Of a DNA stretch of 59,756 bases, positions 9,386 to 16,143 are shown one piece after another. The stretch is from NCBI GenBank assembly GCA_017472145.1, contig JAFUQX010000060.1, positions 1 to 59,756 of the forward strand, in the 5' to 3' direction. Origin of the DNA: Ruminococcus sp. Its GTDB lineage: Bacteria; Bacillota; Clostridia; Oscillospirales; Ruminococcaceae. Position numbers and translations under genes: made by a program. The stretch's first letter is position 1. Each line of letters starts with the position of its first letter. The notes beneath the pieces were generated by a model. The model was not told the origin of the DNA and ran no database searches. It worked only from the letters and a program-made list of their open reading frames with translations.

Positions 9386-9464
9386 GTTTACATATGAAGC
9401 GGGTCGTTTCCGACCGTACTGACGCCGCATAAACAGGCTTTCCCTGCCAGCTACTCTCTTTTAC
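9372..9464 (-). promoter_or_regulatory. yybP-ykoY (Mn2+) riboswitch aptamer
   Basis: The minus-strand RNA reads AAAAGAGAGTAGC at its 5' end and ACAGCGAGACTTTT at its 3' end. These match the two conserved loops of the yybP-ykoY family (GGGGAGUAGC and GCAAGACCUUU in the Lactococcus structure). Between them are a helix with GGCAGGGAAAGCC and the arm GTCGGAAACGAC. The aptamer lies between a perfect promoter and the terminator in front of the P-type ATPase. Confidence 0.87.
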
Positions 9465-9471
9465 ACAAGTG

Positions 9472-9500
9472 ATTATACTATAATATGTACAATTTGTCAA
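9472..9500 (-). promoter_or_regulatory. Sigma-A promoter of the ATPase transcript
   Basis: TTGACA (9495-9500) and TATAAT (9472-9477) are separated by 17 bases on the minus strand, directly upstream of the riboswitch. Confidence 0.9.
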
Positions 9501-9573
9501 GGGGAAAACTTTGACAAAATCCTCCTTGCTGTGCTGGATGTATTTTGTAGGAATCATGCCTACTTAACGCCGT

Positions 9574-10125
9574 TTAAACACTGCCCTGCTCCTCCTGAGG
9601 CGCATCCGACACAACAGGAGCGGCCGGGGCCTGGGTCTCCACTGCCGGAGGATCGGTCTCAGCTACAGGCGGCTGTGTCTCGATCACCGGCGGCTGCGTT
9701 TCAACAGAAGGCAGCTGCGTTTCGATCACAGCCGGCCCTGTAGAAACAGTGGGAGCCTGGGTTATAACAGGCTGAGGAGTATCATTATAATCATTGTAAT
9801 CGCTATTATTATAGCTATTCTGAGATGGCCGGATGGTCTCCGTGAAAACAGTGACCGTCCCCCGGTTTCTGTCCGTGGTGAGTCGTGTATTGGAAAAAAC
9901 TGTATCTGTCTCGGTAACCGCTTCCTCCGGAGCCGTTGTTGTAATCGCCGGCTGTGTTGTAGCCGAGGCTATAAGCTTCTGGTTGATTCCGTTTTTGGGG
10001 TTATCCATTTTAATCGGAAAAAACACCAGAAATGTGAACAGAAGCACGGCCAGCACGACTGTACTTCCGCAGAATACCATGGTCAGCTTGGTGGAGGCTG
10101 TAATCTGCACCGTTTTCTTTTTCAT
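9574..10125 (-). CDS. Membrane-anchored Pro/Thr-rich protein of unknown function
   Basis: I do not recognise this 183-residue protein. It has a short charged N terminus (MKKKTVQ), one hydrophobic helix at about residues 14-38, then an exported low-complexity tail. The tail carries a Thr-rich block, an Asn/Tyr/Asp-rich block (about 95-110), and near-repeats of the form (V/I)ETQPP from about 130 on. This looks like a type II anchored extracellular stalk. The start at 10125 is chosen because AAGGAG lies 8 bases upstream. It stands alone between the ATPase leader and tRNA-Ser, and no clear terminator is seen. Confidence 0.75.
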   Translation of the reverse strand: MKKKTVQITASTKLTMVFCGSTVVLAVLLFTFLVFFPIKMDNPKNGINQKLIASATTQPAITTTAPEEAVTETDTVFSNTRLTTDRNRGTVTVFTETIRPSQNSYNNSDYNDYNDTPQPVITQAPTVSTGPAVIETQLPSVETQPPVIETQPPVAETDPPAVETQAPAAPVVSDAPQEEQGSV

Positions 10126-10320
10126 CTCATCCGCTCCTTGGCGCAAAAAATCAAACCATGTTCCATTGAAACATATATTTTATTTTAGTACATTTTCACC
10201 GCCCTGTCAATCGCTTTTTTCTGAAAAGAAAATCACTTTTCCCAAAATTAGCACCTTGCACAAATGAAAGAGCTGTGCAAAGCTACTCAGAGACATTGTG
10301 CATAAAAAAAGATTCTCCTC

Positions 10321-10349
10321 TTGCAATTCTGCATCAAATATGCTATAAT
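10321..10349 (+). promoter_or_regulatory. Promoter of tRNA-Ser
   Basis: TTGCAA (10321-10326) and TATAAT (10344-10349) are separated by 17 bases, 25 bases before the tRNA 5' end. Confidence 0.85.
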
Positions 10350-10374
10350 ATAAGGGCTGATTTTTTGGTATTAT

Positions 10375-10466
10375 GCAGATGTACCCAAGTGGCTGAAGGG
10401 TCCGCACTCGAAATGCGGTAGGGCGGCAATACCGTCGCGAGAGTTCAAATCTCTCCATCTGCGCCA
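10375..10466 (+). tRNA. tRNA-Ser (anticodon CGA)
   Basis: The 92-base class II tRNA has acceptor strands GCAGATG / CATCTGC, discriminator G and an encoded CCA. The anticodon stem-loop is CGCA-CTCGAAA-TGCG with anticodon CGA, the long variable arm expected for serine follows, and the T-arm contains GTTCAAATC. It reads UCG codons. Confidence 0.96.
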
Positions 10467-10476
10467 GATGATCTGA

Positions 10477-10527
10477 AAAAACCACGTATTTCCGGCCAAG
10501 CCGGATCTGCGTGGTTTTCTTTTTTCT
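10477..10527 (+). terminator. Terminator of tRNA-Ser
   Basis: AAAACCACG pairs with CGTGGTTTT around an inner CCGGC/GCCGG helix, followed by CTTTTTTC. Confidence 0.9.
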
Positions 10528-10531
10528 ATAG

Positions 10532-10571
10532 AAAAAGCGGCCCCGTTTCGTCCCTCTCATACGAAACGGGG
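10532..10571 (-). terminator. Terminator of the dockerin-protease-dockerin operon
   Basis: The perfect stem CCCCGTTTCGT / ACGAAACGGGG is followed, on the minus strand, by CCGCTTTTT. It lies 53 bases beyond the last dockerin gene. Confidence 0.85.
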
Positions 10572-10623
10572 CTTTGTTCACCGGAAGGACTGCTCTGTTC
10601 ACTTCCGGTGCTGGTCTGTATCA

Positions 10624-11589
10624 TTATTCCAGTCCGGCTCCGACTCTTGCATATCGGGTCAGAACCTCTGTTGCATCGGCGATATCGACCGTTCCGTCCT
10701 GGTTGTAGTCTGCTTTAGACAGGTCTGCATCATCCGGGAGCAGACCTGCTCCATACTGCGCATACAGGGTCAGGATTTCTGTCGCATCTTCGATCTCATA
10801 GACAAGATCCTCGTCCATATCCCCGGCACTCACCATTTCGCCCTTTTGCAGGACATATTCATAACGATTGGGCACAATTTCGATATGTGCATATCCGCCC
10901 TCCCGGCCATACTGTGTGCAGATTCTGGAAAGTTTGCTTATCCCAAGCTCCATATCGGACTCAATGGCCTCATAGAGAACGTTGTAATCGATGCCGTTCT
11001 CAAAAGCCTCCTCAGACAGGAAAACCGCATGCGCCTTGCCTTGGAGATTGTCTACCTCCTCCACCATCAGGTCAGGAAAATCCTCCACTGTCAGCTCTGC
11101 ATCCTCCGTTGTATAAATCATCACGCCCAGCCGGCCATGAGCCATATAGTTCGTTCTATACTCCTGAACGACCACATCCACATCCGGATTCTCCATCAGA
11201 AGCTCTTTACACGCCTGACCAGCCCCGTCCGCTTTCACCCAGTAATAGTTCTGGCTGTAGATGTAGGACGCCTTCAGGGCCTGGAACATATGTAAGGAAG
11301 AAACCTCCAGAATTTCTGCTGTCTCCGGCAGGCCCAGTACTTCCGCCGTTACCTCCTCCAGGTCTGTACGGATAACAAAAGTGTCTCCGGTCGTTCCATA
11401 GGATACCGTTCCCATAAGCGGATCATCCTCATCCGAAACATATTCTCCGTCCTCGTATACAGTCGGGACTTCTACCCATTGATACATGGGAAGGGATAAA
11501 GGATCAAACGCAAACACAGAGATGGTGCTTCCCCACAGCATTGTGATGCTGGTGCAGACAGCAAGTAAGCCTTTCATTGTTCTTTTCAT
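10624..11589 (-). CDS. Secreted protein of unknown function with C-terminal dockerin
   Basis: This 321-residue protein has a signal peptide (MKRTMKGLLAVCTSITMLWG, cleavage near residue 28). An unrecognised mixed alpha/beta region of about 220 residues follows, then a dockerin. The dockerin has two Ca2+-binding repeats, a weak first one ending DATEILTLYAQYGAGL and a canonical second one NQDGTVDIADATEVLTRYA. Dockerins dock enzymes onto cohesins of a scaffoldin at the cell surface. The start at 11589 has GGAGG 7 bases upstream. The gene follows a secreted trypsin-like protease by 13 bases. The role of the N-terminal region is unknown; an inhibitor, substrate or partner of that protease are possibilities by context only. 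Confidence 0.85.
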   Translation of the reverse strand: MKRTMKGLLAVCTSITMLWGSTISVFAFDPLSLPMYQWVEVPTVYEDGEYVSDEDDPLMGTVSYGTTGDTFVIRTDLEEVTAEVLGLPETAEILEVSSLHMFQALKASYIYSQNYYWVKADGAGQACKELLMENPDVDVVVQEYRTNYMAHGRLGVMIYTTEDAELTVEDFPDLMVEEVDNLQGKAHAVFLSEEAFENGIDYNVLYEAIESDMELGISKLSRICTQYGREGGYAHIEIVPNRYEYVLQKGEMVSAGDMDEDLVYEIEDATEILTLYAQYGAGLLPDDADLSKADYNQDGTVDIADATEVLTRYARVGAGLE

Positions 11590-11602
11590 AAAAATACCTC
11601 CT

Positions 11603-12481
11603 TTATAAGTTGACATATGGATTGCCCATATAGAATTTTAATACGGGTGATGTGATACGCACACCCGAATTATATGTATTTCCACCATGTGTATGAATTC
11701 CGATGGCAGTTTTATACACGTCGCCGCTTTGCATTGTTTCCGTAATATAAACTGGACCGCCGCTATCGCCGCCAGATGTATCTGCTGTATAAAACAGCCT
11801 TTGGTCAGCATTTTCATCATTCGGCAAATACACAATCGGAGCAATAGCCTGATACCTCTTTCCATACACCCATCCGTTAATAACATCATCACCCGATAAT
11901 TGCGGAAAACCTGTAACAGTAACATTCTTTCCAGACGCCATAAATTCATCCGTTGCCAAGCCCAGATAAATGCGTCCATATTCCATAAGATTCACATTAG
12001 AATCCAGTTCAATCAATGCATAATCATAGTTGCTATTACCAGTCTGACCATATTCCATCGGGATATGATAATATATCGGTTCATATGTAGCAACTTCTGC
12101 ACCATTGGCATCAATGATTCGGACCACATTTGAAACAATAGCACCATTACTGTATACACAGTGTGCAGCAGTTGCAATCAGATTTTTTCCAATTATAAAA
12201 CCTGTACCACCGCTGCCATCCAAATGGACAACCGCAGTCTCCGAGCTTTCCACCATTTCATTTGTACCGCCAATTATGCTTCTTGCATTGACGGAATAAT
12301 CGGCATCATAATCTACAGTGAGATTATAGGTCGTATAGTTACCAGTTGCGTAGTTGTACTTCCGATACCTTCTTGTATCAGCTCCCGAATCAGCCAGAGC
12401 CGGTACGATTGCTGTACTGACGATTACAACCAGCATAACTGCTGTTGTCAGTGCAAGAGCTGTAAGTTTCTTAATGCTCAT
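11603..12481 (-). CDS. Secreted trypsin-like (S1, V8/glutamyl-endopeptidase type) serine protease
   Basis: The 292-residue protein has a signal peptide (about residues 1-31) and a short propeptide. The chymotrypsin-fold domain carries the catalytic triad: His in TAAHCVY near 110, Asp in NYDYALIEL near 167, and Ser in SGGDSGGP near 255. SIIGGTN near residue 68 resembles the mature N terminus of activated S1 proteases. There is no dockerin of its own. It lies between a dockerin-only gene 14 bases upstream and a dockerin gene 13 bases downstream, all with AAGGAGG sites, so the three form one operon. A paralogue with the same neighbourhood lies at 58670-59665. Confidence 0.9.
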   Translation of the reverse strand: MSIKKLTALALTTAVMLVVIVSTAIVPALADSGADTRRYRKYNYATGNYTTYNLTVDYDADYSVNARSIIGGTNEMVESSETAVVHLDGSGGTGFIIGKNLIATAAHCVYSNGAIVSNVVRIIDANGAEVATYEPIYYHIPMEYGQTGNSNYDYALIELDSNVNLMEYGRIYLGLATDEFMASGKNVTVTGFPQLSGDDVINGWVYGKRYQAIAPIVYLPNDENADQRLFYTADTSGGDSGGPVYITETMQSGDVYKTAIGIHTHGGNTYNSGVRITSPVLKFYMGNPYVNL

Positions 12482-12495
12482 TTTTCACTCCTCCT

Positions 12496-12771
12496 TTAAT
12501 TATTCCCAACCTGGTTGTCTGCGTAAATTTGCAGGATCTCGTACACATCCGCTACGCTCACCACATCGTTCTGATTTACATCCAATGATGTTTCATCATA
12601 TACTGCATACTCTCCGTTCAGAAAATCCCAAACGTATTCGGTGTCTGCATATTCAACAACGCCATCTCCGTTCAAGTCCCCACGCAGTGCAGCAGCAGCA
12701 TACAACGTTCCTGTTGTCATGACTACAGTCGTCGCTGCAATAAAAAGTGCAACTCCAAGTTTTTTCAGCAT
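12496..12771 (-). CDS. Secreted stand-alone dockerin protein
   Basis: The 91-residue product is a signal peptide (about 1-27) followed almost directly by a dockerin. The first Ca2+ loop is DLNGDGVVEYAD and the second DVNQNDVVSVAD, each followed by a helix (YVWDFLNG; YEILQIYA). There is no room for a catalytic domain. Dockerins normally tether a fused module to a cohesin, so a free dockerin could block, prime or bridge cohesins, or act as an adaptor for the protease encoded next. AAAGGAG lies 7 bases before the ATG. It is the first gene of the dockerin-protease-dockerin operon. Confidence 0.88.
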   Translation of the reverse strand: MLKKLGVALFIAATTVVMTTGTLYAAAALRGDLNGDGVVEYADTEYVWDFLNGEYAVYDETSLDVNQNDVVSVADVYEILQIYADNQVGNN

Positions 12772-13098
12772 ACAAAAGCTCCTTTCACTACACGCTGAAT
12801 ATCAGCGCATTTTGCTACTTTCATTTTCTATCTGAAAGCATCCTGCGAGTTTTCTTCCATGAGAAACAGCACATATTTTTCTCATTTTAATGAATGTGAT
12901 TCATTCTGTGCCAGATCCCTCCTCTCTATTATATTAAATCAAGAAAACACCCAAAACATTACAGCGTTTTTGCACATTCTCTCTTTTGCACAAACAATCA
13001 GAAGCCGATTTGTGCATTTTGCTCAAAGCGGATGCATGTCACAAATTCATCTGATCCCCCATATAATAAAAGTATCCTGTTTATCTATGGAGGTCATT
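12772..13098. other. Divergent intergenic region between dockerin operon and DUF2935 gene
   Basis: This 327-base AT-rich gap separates a minus-strand operon from a plus-strand gene. A TATAAT (13062-13067) with a weak -35 (TCACAA, 13039-13044, 17-base spacing) probably serves the plus-strand gene. A 7-base inverted repeat AATGAAT-GTG-ATTCATT (12889-12905) could be an operator. No gene or known RNA family is recognised. Confidence 0.5.
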
Positions 13099-13986
13099 AT
13101 GCAAACTGAAAGATATATTACGGAATCGCTGGAGCTTCATCTGTTTTTCGGCCGCATTATGAAGGAGCATTCCCTTTTTCTGAAGGCCGGCTTTACTCCG
13201 GCCGGAGCCAGCTTTGCAGCCAGAGCCGATTTCTTCAGGAATGAATTTGAAAAGCTCCTCGACCGCACGGTATTTCTCAGCAGCGGTCTCATCTCCGAAA
13301 AGGTGCTGTGTTCCGGAGAGCTGGTCACAGAGTTTACAGCAGATGCAGAAGGCCAGACACAGAGACTGACCGGCATTCCCATCAATCAGGGGATCACATG
13401 CAGAACGCAGAAGCTCAGCGGCTGCGAATGCAGAAAGGCCGATATCCGCTGTCAGATCAAATCCCTGAACCAGGCTGCACTCCGTCTGCTCTGCGGCTTG
13501 ATTGCCCTGAAGGAGGAGATCCTTGACAAGGTACTGCATTGTCAGATGTTCACAATGAATTATCCCCTGCTGATCGAGCACATCCTGCGAGAGGCAAAGC
13601 TTTACCAGAAATATGTGCAGATGCTGGAAGCAGATGGATGCATTTCTGCACAATCTATGAAGGAAACCGAATGCTTCTGGAATCAGATCATGATGGAGCA
13701 CGCCCTGTTCATCCGGGGACTGCTGGATCCTGCGGAAGAGGAGCTGATCGGCTCTGCAAACCAGTTTGCCGGAAATTATGCCGCACTGCTTAAGGCCAGC
13801 CGGACCGCACAGGACAAAACGATACCCGGCGATGCCCTTACAGAAACCAGGAAATTCAGGGATTTCAAGGCGGCCGGCACAAAGGGCATTGCATGCTGTC
13901 AGATTCGCTCGCTGATTCTGCCGCTGCTTGCAGATCATGTACTGCGTGAGGCCAATCACTATATCCGCCTTCTGGAGGATTGCTGA
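13099..13986 (+). CDS. DUF2935 family protein (ferritin-like helical bundle)
   Basis: The 295-residue protein consists of two similar helical halves, each with two Glu-His pairs: MKEHSLFLK and LIEHILREAKLY in the first, MMEHALFIRG and LADHVLREANHY in the second. This spacing is typical of DUF2935 proteins, found in Clostridia and Bacillus, whose EH pairs are thought to bind metal as in ferritin-like four-helix bundles. The actual function is unknown. The start at 13099 has GGAGG 5 bases upstream; a longer open frame upstream lacks one. The gene is monocistronic, with its own terminator. Confidence 0.85.
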   Translation: MQTERYITESLELHLFFGRIMKEHSLFLKAGFTPAGASFAARADFFRNEFEKLLDRTVFLSSGLISEKVLCSGELVTEFTADAEGQTQRLTGIPINQGITCRTQKLSGCECRKADIRCQIKSLNQAALRLLCGLIALKEEILDKVLHCQMFTMNYPLLIEHILREAKLYQKYVQMLEADGCISAQSMKETECFWNQIMMEHALFIRGLLDPAEEELIGSANQFAGNYAALLKASRTAQDKTIPGDALTETRKFRDFKAAGTKGIACCQIRSLILPLLADHVLREANHYIRLLEDC

Positions 13987-13999
13987 TCCCGCAATAAAT

Positions 14000-14046
14000 A
14001 AACCGCTCTCCATGCGAATTGAGCACTGGAGAGCGGTTGTCTTTTT
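14000..14046 (+). terminator. Terminator of the DUF2935 gene
   Basis: AACCGCTCTCCA pairs with TGGAGAGCGGTT, followed by GTCTTTTT. Confidence 0.88.
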
Positions 14047-14183
14047 ACCGGTTCGGTTCTGATTTTTCTGAAAAATCAAAAAAATATTTTTTGCGGGACA
14101 CCCGTGTGTCCGGATACATCGCTATAATAAGGATAGTGAAAGAAAAACAGGTCTGGCTAAGGGGGAGAGAGGCTTTTCGGAAA

Positions 14184-14519
14184 TCAGTCCTTCAGGTCAT
14201 CAAGGCACTGGAAATAGCCTTTGACCATTCTCAGGGCTGTCTCGATCTCCTCAGGGCTTCTATTCTGAATCAGGTTCTGCCATTCAAGGGTGAAGGAATC
14301 GGCCGAGCGTGAAGCAGTGTCCAATATAATGTGATCGGTAGTCAGGCCCAGCTCCTCCGCAAGCTTTGTAAGGACGCTGGTACTGGGGTTGCGCTTGCCC
14401 GACTCGATCAGGGCAATGTAGCTTTCACTGACAAAGATGCGGTTGGCCAGCTGCCACTGTGTAAGTCCTGCGGCCTTCCTGGCTTCCCGAATCTTGTCTC
14501 CTATCAGTTTTTCTTTCAT
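14184..14519 (-). CDS. XRE-family helix-turn-helix regulator
   Basis: The 111-residue protein has a Cro/C1-type HTH at about residues 7-62 (IREARKAAGLTQWQLANRI, then SESYIALIESGKRNPS). A short C-terminal helical tail follows. It is transcribed divergently from a SHOCT-domain membrane protein gene across a 140-base gap, so it may control that gene or itself. AAAGGAG lies 9 bases before the ATG. The ligand and target are unknown. Confidence 0.88.
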   Translation of the reverse strand: MKEKLIGDKIREARKAAGLTQWQLANRIFVSESYIALIESGKRNPSTSVLTKLAEELGLTTDHIILDTASRSADSFTLEWQNLIQNRSPEEIETALRMVKGYFQCLDDLKD

Positions 14520-14588
14520 ATAGTCACACTCCTTTACTTATATCATACCATCTCAGGGATTTTTTGGACTTAAAATGAGTAAACATTC

Positions 14589-14617
14589 TTGACAAAGGGA
14601 AAAGTTTGTGGTATAAT
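14589..14617 (+). promoter_or_regulatory. Sigma-A promoter of the SHOCT membrane protein gene
   Basis: TTGACA (14589-14594) and TATAAT (14612-14617) are 17 bases apart. Confidence 0.88.
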
Positions 14618-14659
14618 GAATAAAAATAACGGAATTCATCCAATAAAGAGGTGAAAACA

Positions 14660-15172
14660 ATGTCAAACAACATAATAAACAATCAGGTCAAACCCTACAG
14701 CCTGGGAAAGGCCGCACTCATCGTAATTGCGCTGACGGTGCTGGACACATTCGGATGTGTCGTGCTCCTGATCGGCTCTTACATTTACATGAAAAAGGGG
14801 CAGACCGGACTGGCCATGGCTCTTTGTGTGACCAACCTGCTGATACCGGACGCTCTGCCGGTTGCAGATGAGATCTTCCAGCTCATTGCCGTTGGAATGC
14901 CGCTCTATCAGAGCTACAAGGAGGGCAAAAGCGCTGGTGTTGCTGTAAACAATGCGATCGAGTCATATAAAGGCTATAATTCCGCCAAGGAGATGGATGG
15001 AATGGATCTTTTACAGGAAACGCTCCATACAAACGGAAATCCGGAACCCGTTCTGATTTCCCAGGAGGACTCCATCGAACAGATAAAGCGGCTCAACGGC
15101 CTGAAAGAATCCGGTATCATTACGGAGGAAGAGTTTCAGGCGAAAAAGAGAGAGCTGCTGGAGAAAATGTAA
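14660..15172 (+). CDS. Membrane protein with C-terminal SHOCT domain
   Basis: The 170-residue protein has two hydrophobic segments near residues 18-42 and 50-85, a soluble linker, and a C-terminal SHOCT motif (SIEQIKRLNGLKESGIITEE, then EFQAKKRELLEK). SHOCT is a short helical oligomerisation module often attached to membrane or secreted proteins; function is not otherwise predictable. The ATG at 14660 has AGAGGTG upstream; an in-frame GTG 9 bases earlier lies inside that site. It is followed after 21 bases by a small membrane protein, so both are likely cotranscribed. Confidence 0.82.
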   Translation: MSNNIINNQVKPYSLGKAALIVIALTVLDTFGCVVLLIGSYIYMKKGQTGLAMALCVTNLLIPDALPVADEIFQLIAVGMPLYQSYKEGKSAGVAVNNAIESYKGYNSAKEMDGMDLLQETLHTNGNPEPVLISQEDSIEQIKRLNGLKESGIITEEEFQAKKRELLEKM

Positions 15173-15193
15173 TAAAAAGAAAGGAGTTTAACA

Positions 15194-15397
15194 ATGAGTC
15201 TAGGAAAAATCGCAGTTGCAACATTGATATCTTCGATTCTGGTAGCAATAGTTTGCTTTATACTTGGTGCTGCCGTTGCAAGCTTTTTCACAATGATTGC
15301 AATTATTGCCGTAATTCTTGCACTTACATCTGTTATCGTTTTAATTTTCAAAATTGTCAAAGATGGCTTTGATGGCTTTATGGATGATTTTGATTAA
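15194..15397 (+). CDS. Small hydrophobic membrane protein
   Basis: The 67-residue product is almost entirely two membrane helices (about 5-29 and 31-53) with an acidic C-terminal tail (DGFDGFMDDFD). AAAGGAG precedes the ATG, and a terminator follows the stop by 11 bases, so the gene is probably real. No family is recognised. It is likely the second gene of the SHOCT-protein transcript. Confidence 0.72.
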   Translation: MSLGKIAVATLISSILVAIVCFILGAAVASFFTMIAIIAVILALTSVIVLIFKIVKDGFDGFMDDFD

Positions 15398-15408
15398 AAT
15401 GATTCAAG

Positions 15409-15451
15409 GAATGAGCTGTTGCATATTCAGATGCAGCGGCTCATTCTTTTT
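15409..15451 (+). terminator. Terminator after the small membrane protein gene
   Basis: GAATGAGC...GCTCATTC encloses a TGCAT/ATGCA helix and is followed by TTTTT. Confidence 0.88.
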
Positions 15452-15498
15452 GTCTGGCCAAAAGGAAAAGCCACCATTCCCGGATTTCCGCAAATCAG

Positions 15499-15527
15499 TT
15501 GACCTCCCCGGAAATTTATGCTATAAT
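15499..15527 (+). promoter_or_regulatory. Sigma-A promoter of the zinc-ribbon membrane protein gene
   Basis: TTGACC (15499-15504) and TATAAT (15522-15527) are 17 bases apart, 36 bases before the start codon. Confidence 0.87.
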
Positions 15528-15562
15528 CAACCTGACAGCATAAATTGCAAAGGAGCATCCAG

Positions 15563-16096
15563 ATGTACCTCAACAAACTCAAGGCCGGCTTTATACAGGT
15601 TTCCAGTATCATACTGTTTATCATCAGCGGCTATTTTCTGGCCACCGGAATCATGGCCCTTCTGCTTATTGCAAGCGGAAATCAAAAGCTCAGGGAAAGC
15701 CTGCTTGTATATATCGCCATGCTGATCATTGCTCTGATCGCCTTTGTTCCTGCTGCCAGAATGCTGCGGGAGCTTGGAAAAGCACGCAAGATCGCAGGCT
15801 ATTTCTCCGGCGATACAGATGGTACAATTTCTGTTGAAACGGCCGCCGCCGCTCTGGGACTGTCACAGCGCAGGTTGATGCAGCAGTTTGACTTTCTCAT
15901 GAAAAAGGGATATCTCCTCAATTGCCACATGGTAAGAGAGCCTGTACCGCAGTTCATCCTGAGCCGGAATACCGGTCAGGCCGCCAATGAACGCTTCCAG
16001 ACCATAAGCTGCCCCAACTGCGGCGCACCCAATATGGTCCAGAAGGGATTCCTCACTACCTGCGAATACTGCCAGAGTGAGATCCGCTCCAAGTGA
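15563..16096 (+). CDS. Membrane protein with winged-helix-like region and C-terminal zinc ribbon
   Basis: The 177-residue protein has two membrane helices (about 12-40 and 50-68). A cytoplasmic region with a short helix-turn-helix-like stretch follows (ISVETAAAALGLSQRRL, near 92-110). The C-terminal Cys4 zinc ribbon reads CPNCGAPN...CEYCQSE. No named family is recognised. The HTH-like part may be a protein-interaction winged helix rather than a DNA binder. AAAGGAG lies 7 bases before the ATG at 15563. It has its own promoter and terminator. Confidence 0.8.
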   Translation: MYLNKLKAGFIQVSSIILFIISGYFLATGIMALLLIASGNQKLRESLLVYIAMLIIALIAFVPAARMLRELGKARKIAGYFSGDTDGTISVETAAAALGLSQRRLMQQFDFLMKKGYLLNCHMVREPVPQFILSRNTGQAANERFQTISCPNCGAPNMVQKGFLTTCEYCQSEIRSK

Positions 16097-16107
16097 ATAA
16101 AACACAG

Positions 16108-16141
16108 AGACCTGCCAGAGCATTTCCGGCAGGTCTTTTTC
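16108..16141 (+). terminator. Terminator between zinc-ribbon gene and asnB
   Basis: AGACCTGCC pairs with GGCAGGTCT, followed by TTTTT on the plus strand. The convergent asnB stop at 16144 is adjacent and may use the same hairpin. Confidence 0.88.
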
Positions 16142-16143
16142 TA

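Noticed and set aside
9339-9557. 72-codon minus-strand frame upstream of the ATPase
   Set aside because: It overlaps the riboswitch aptamer and terminator almost exactly and has no ribosome site.
14100-14183. TATAAT at about 14122 as a promoter of a plus-strand RNA
   Set aside because: No reasonable -35 box and the transcript would run straight into the antisense of the XRE gene.
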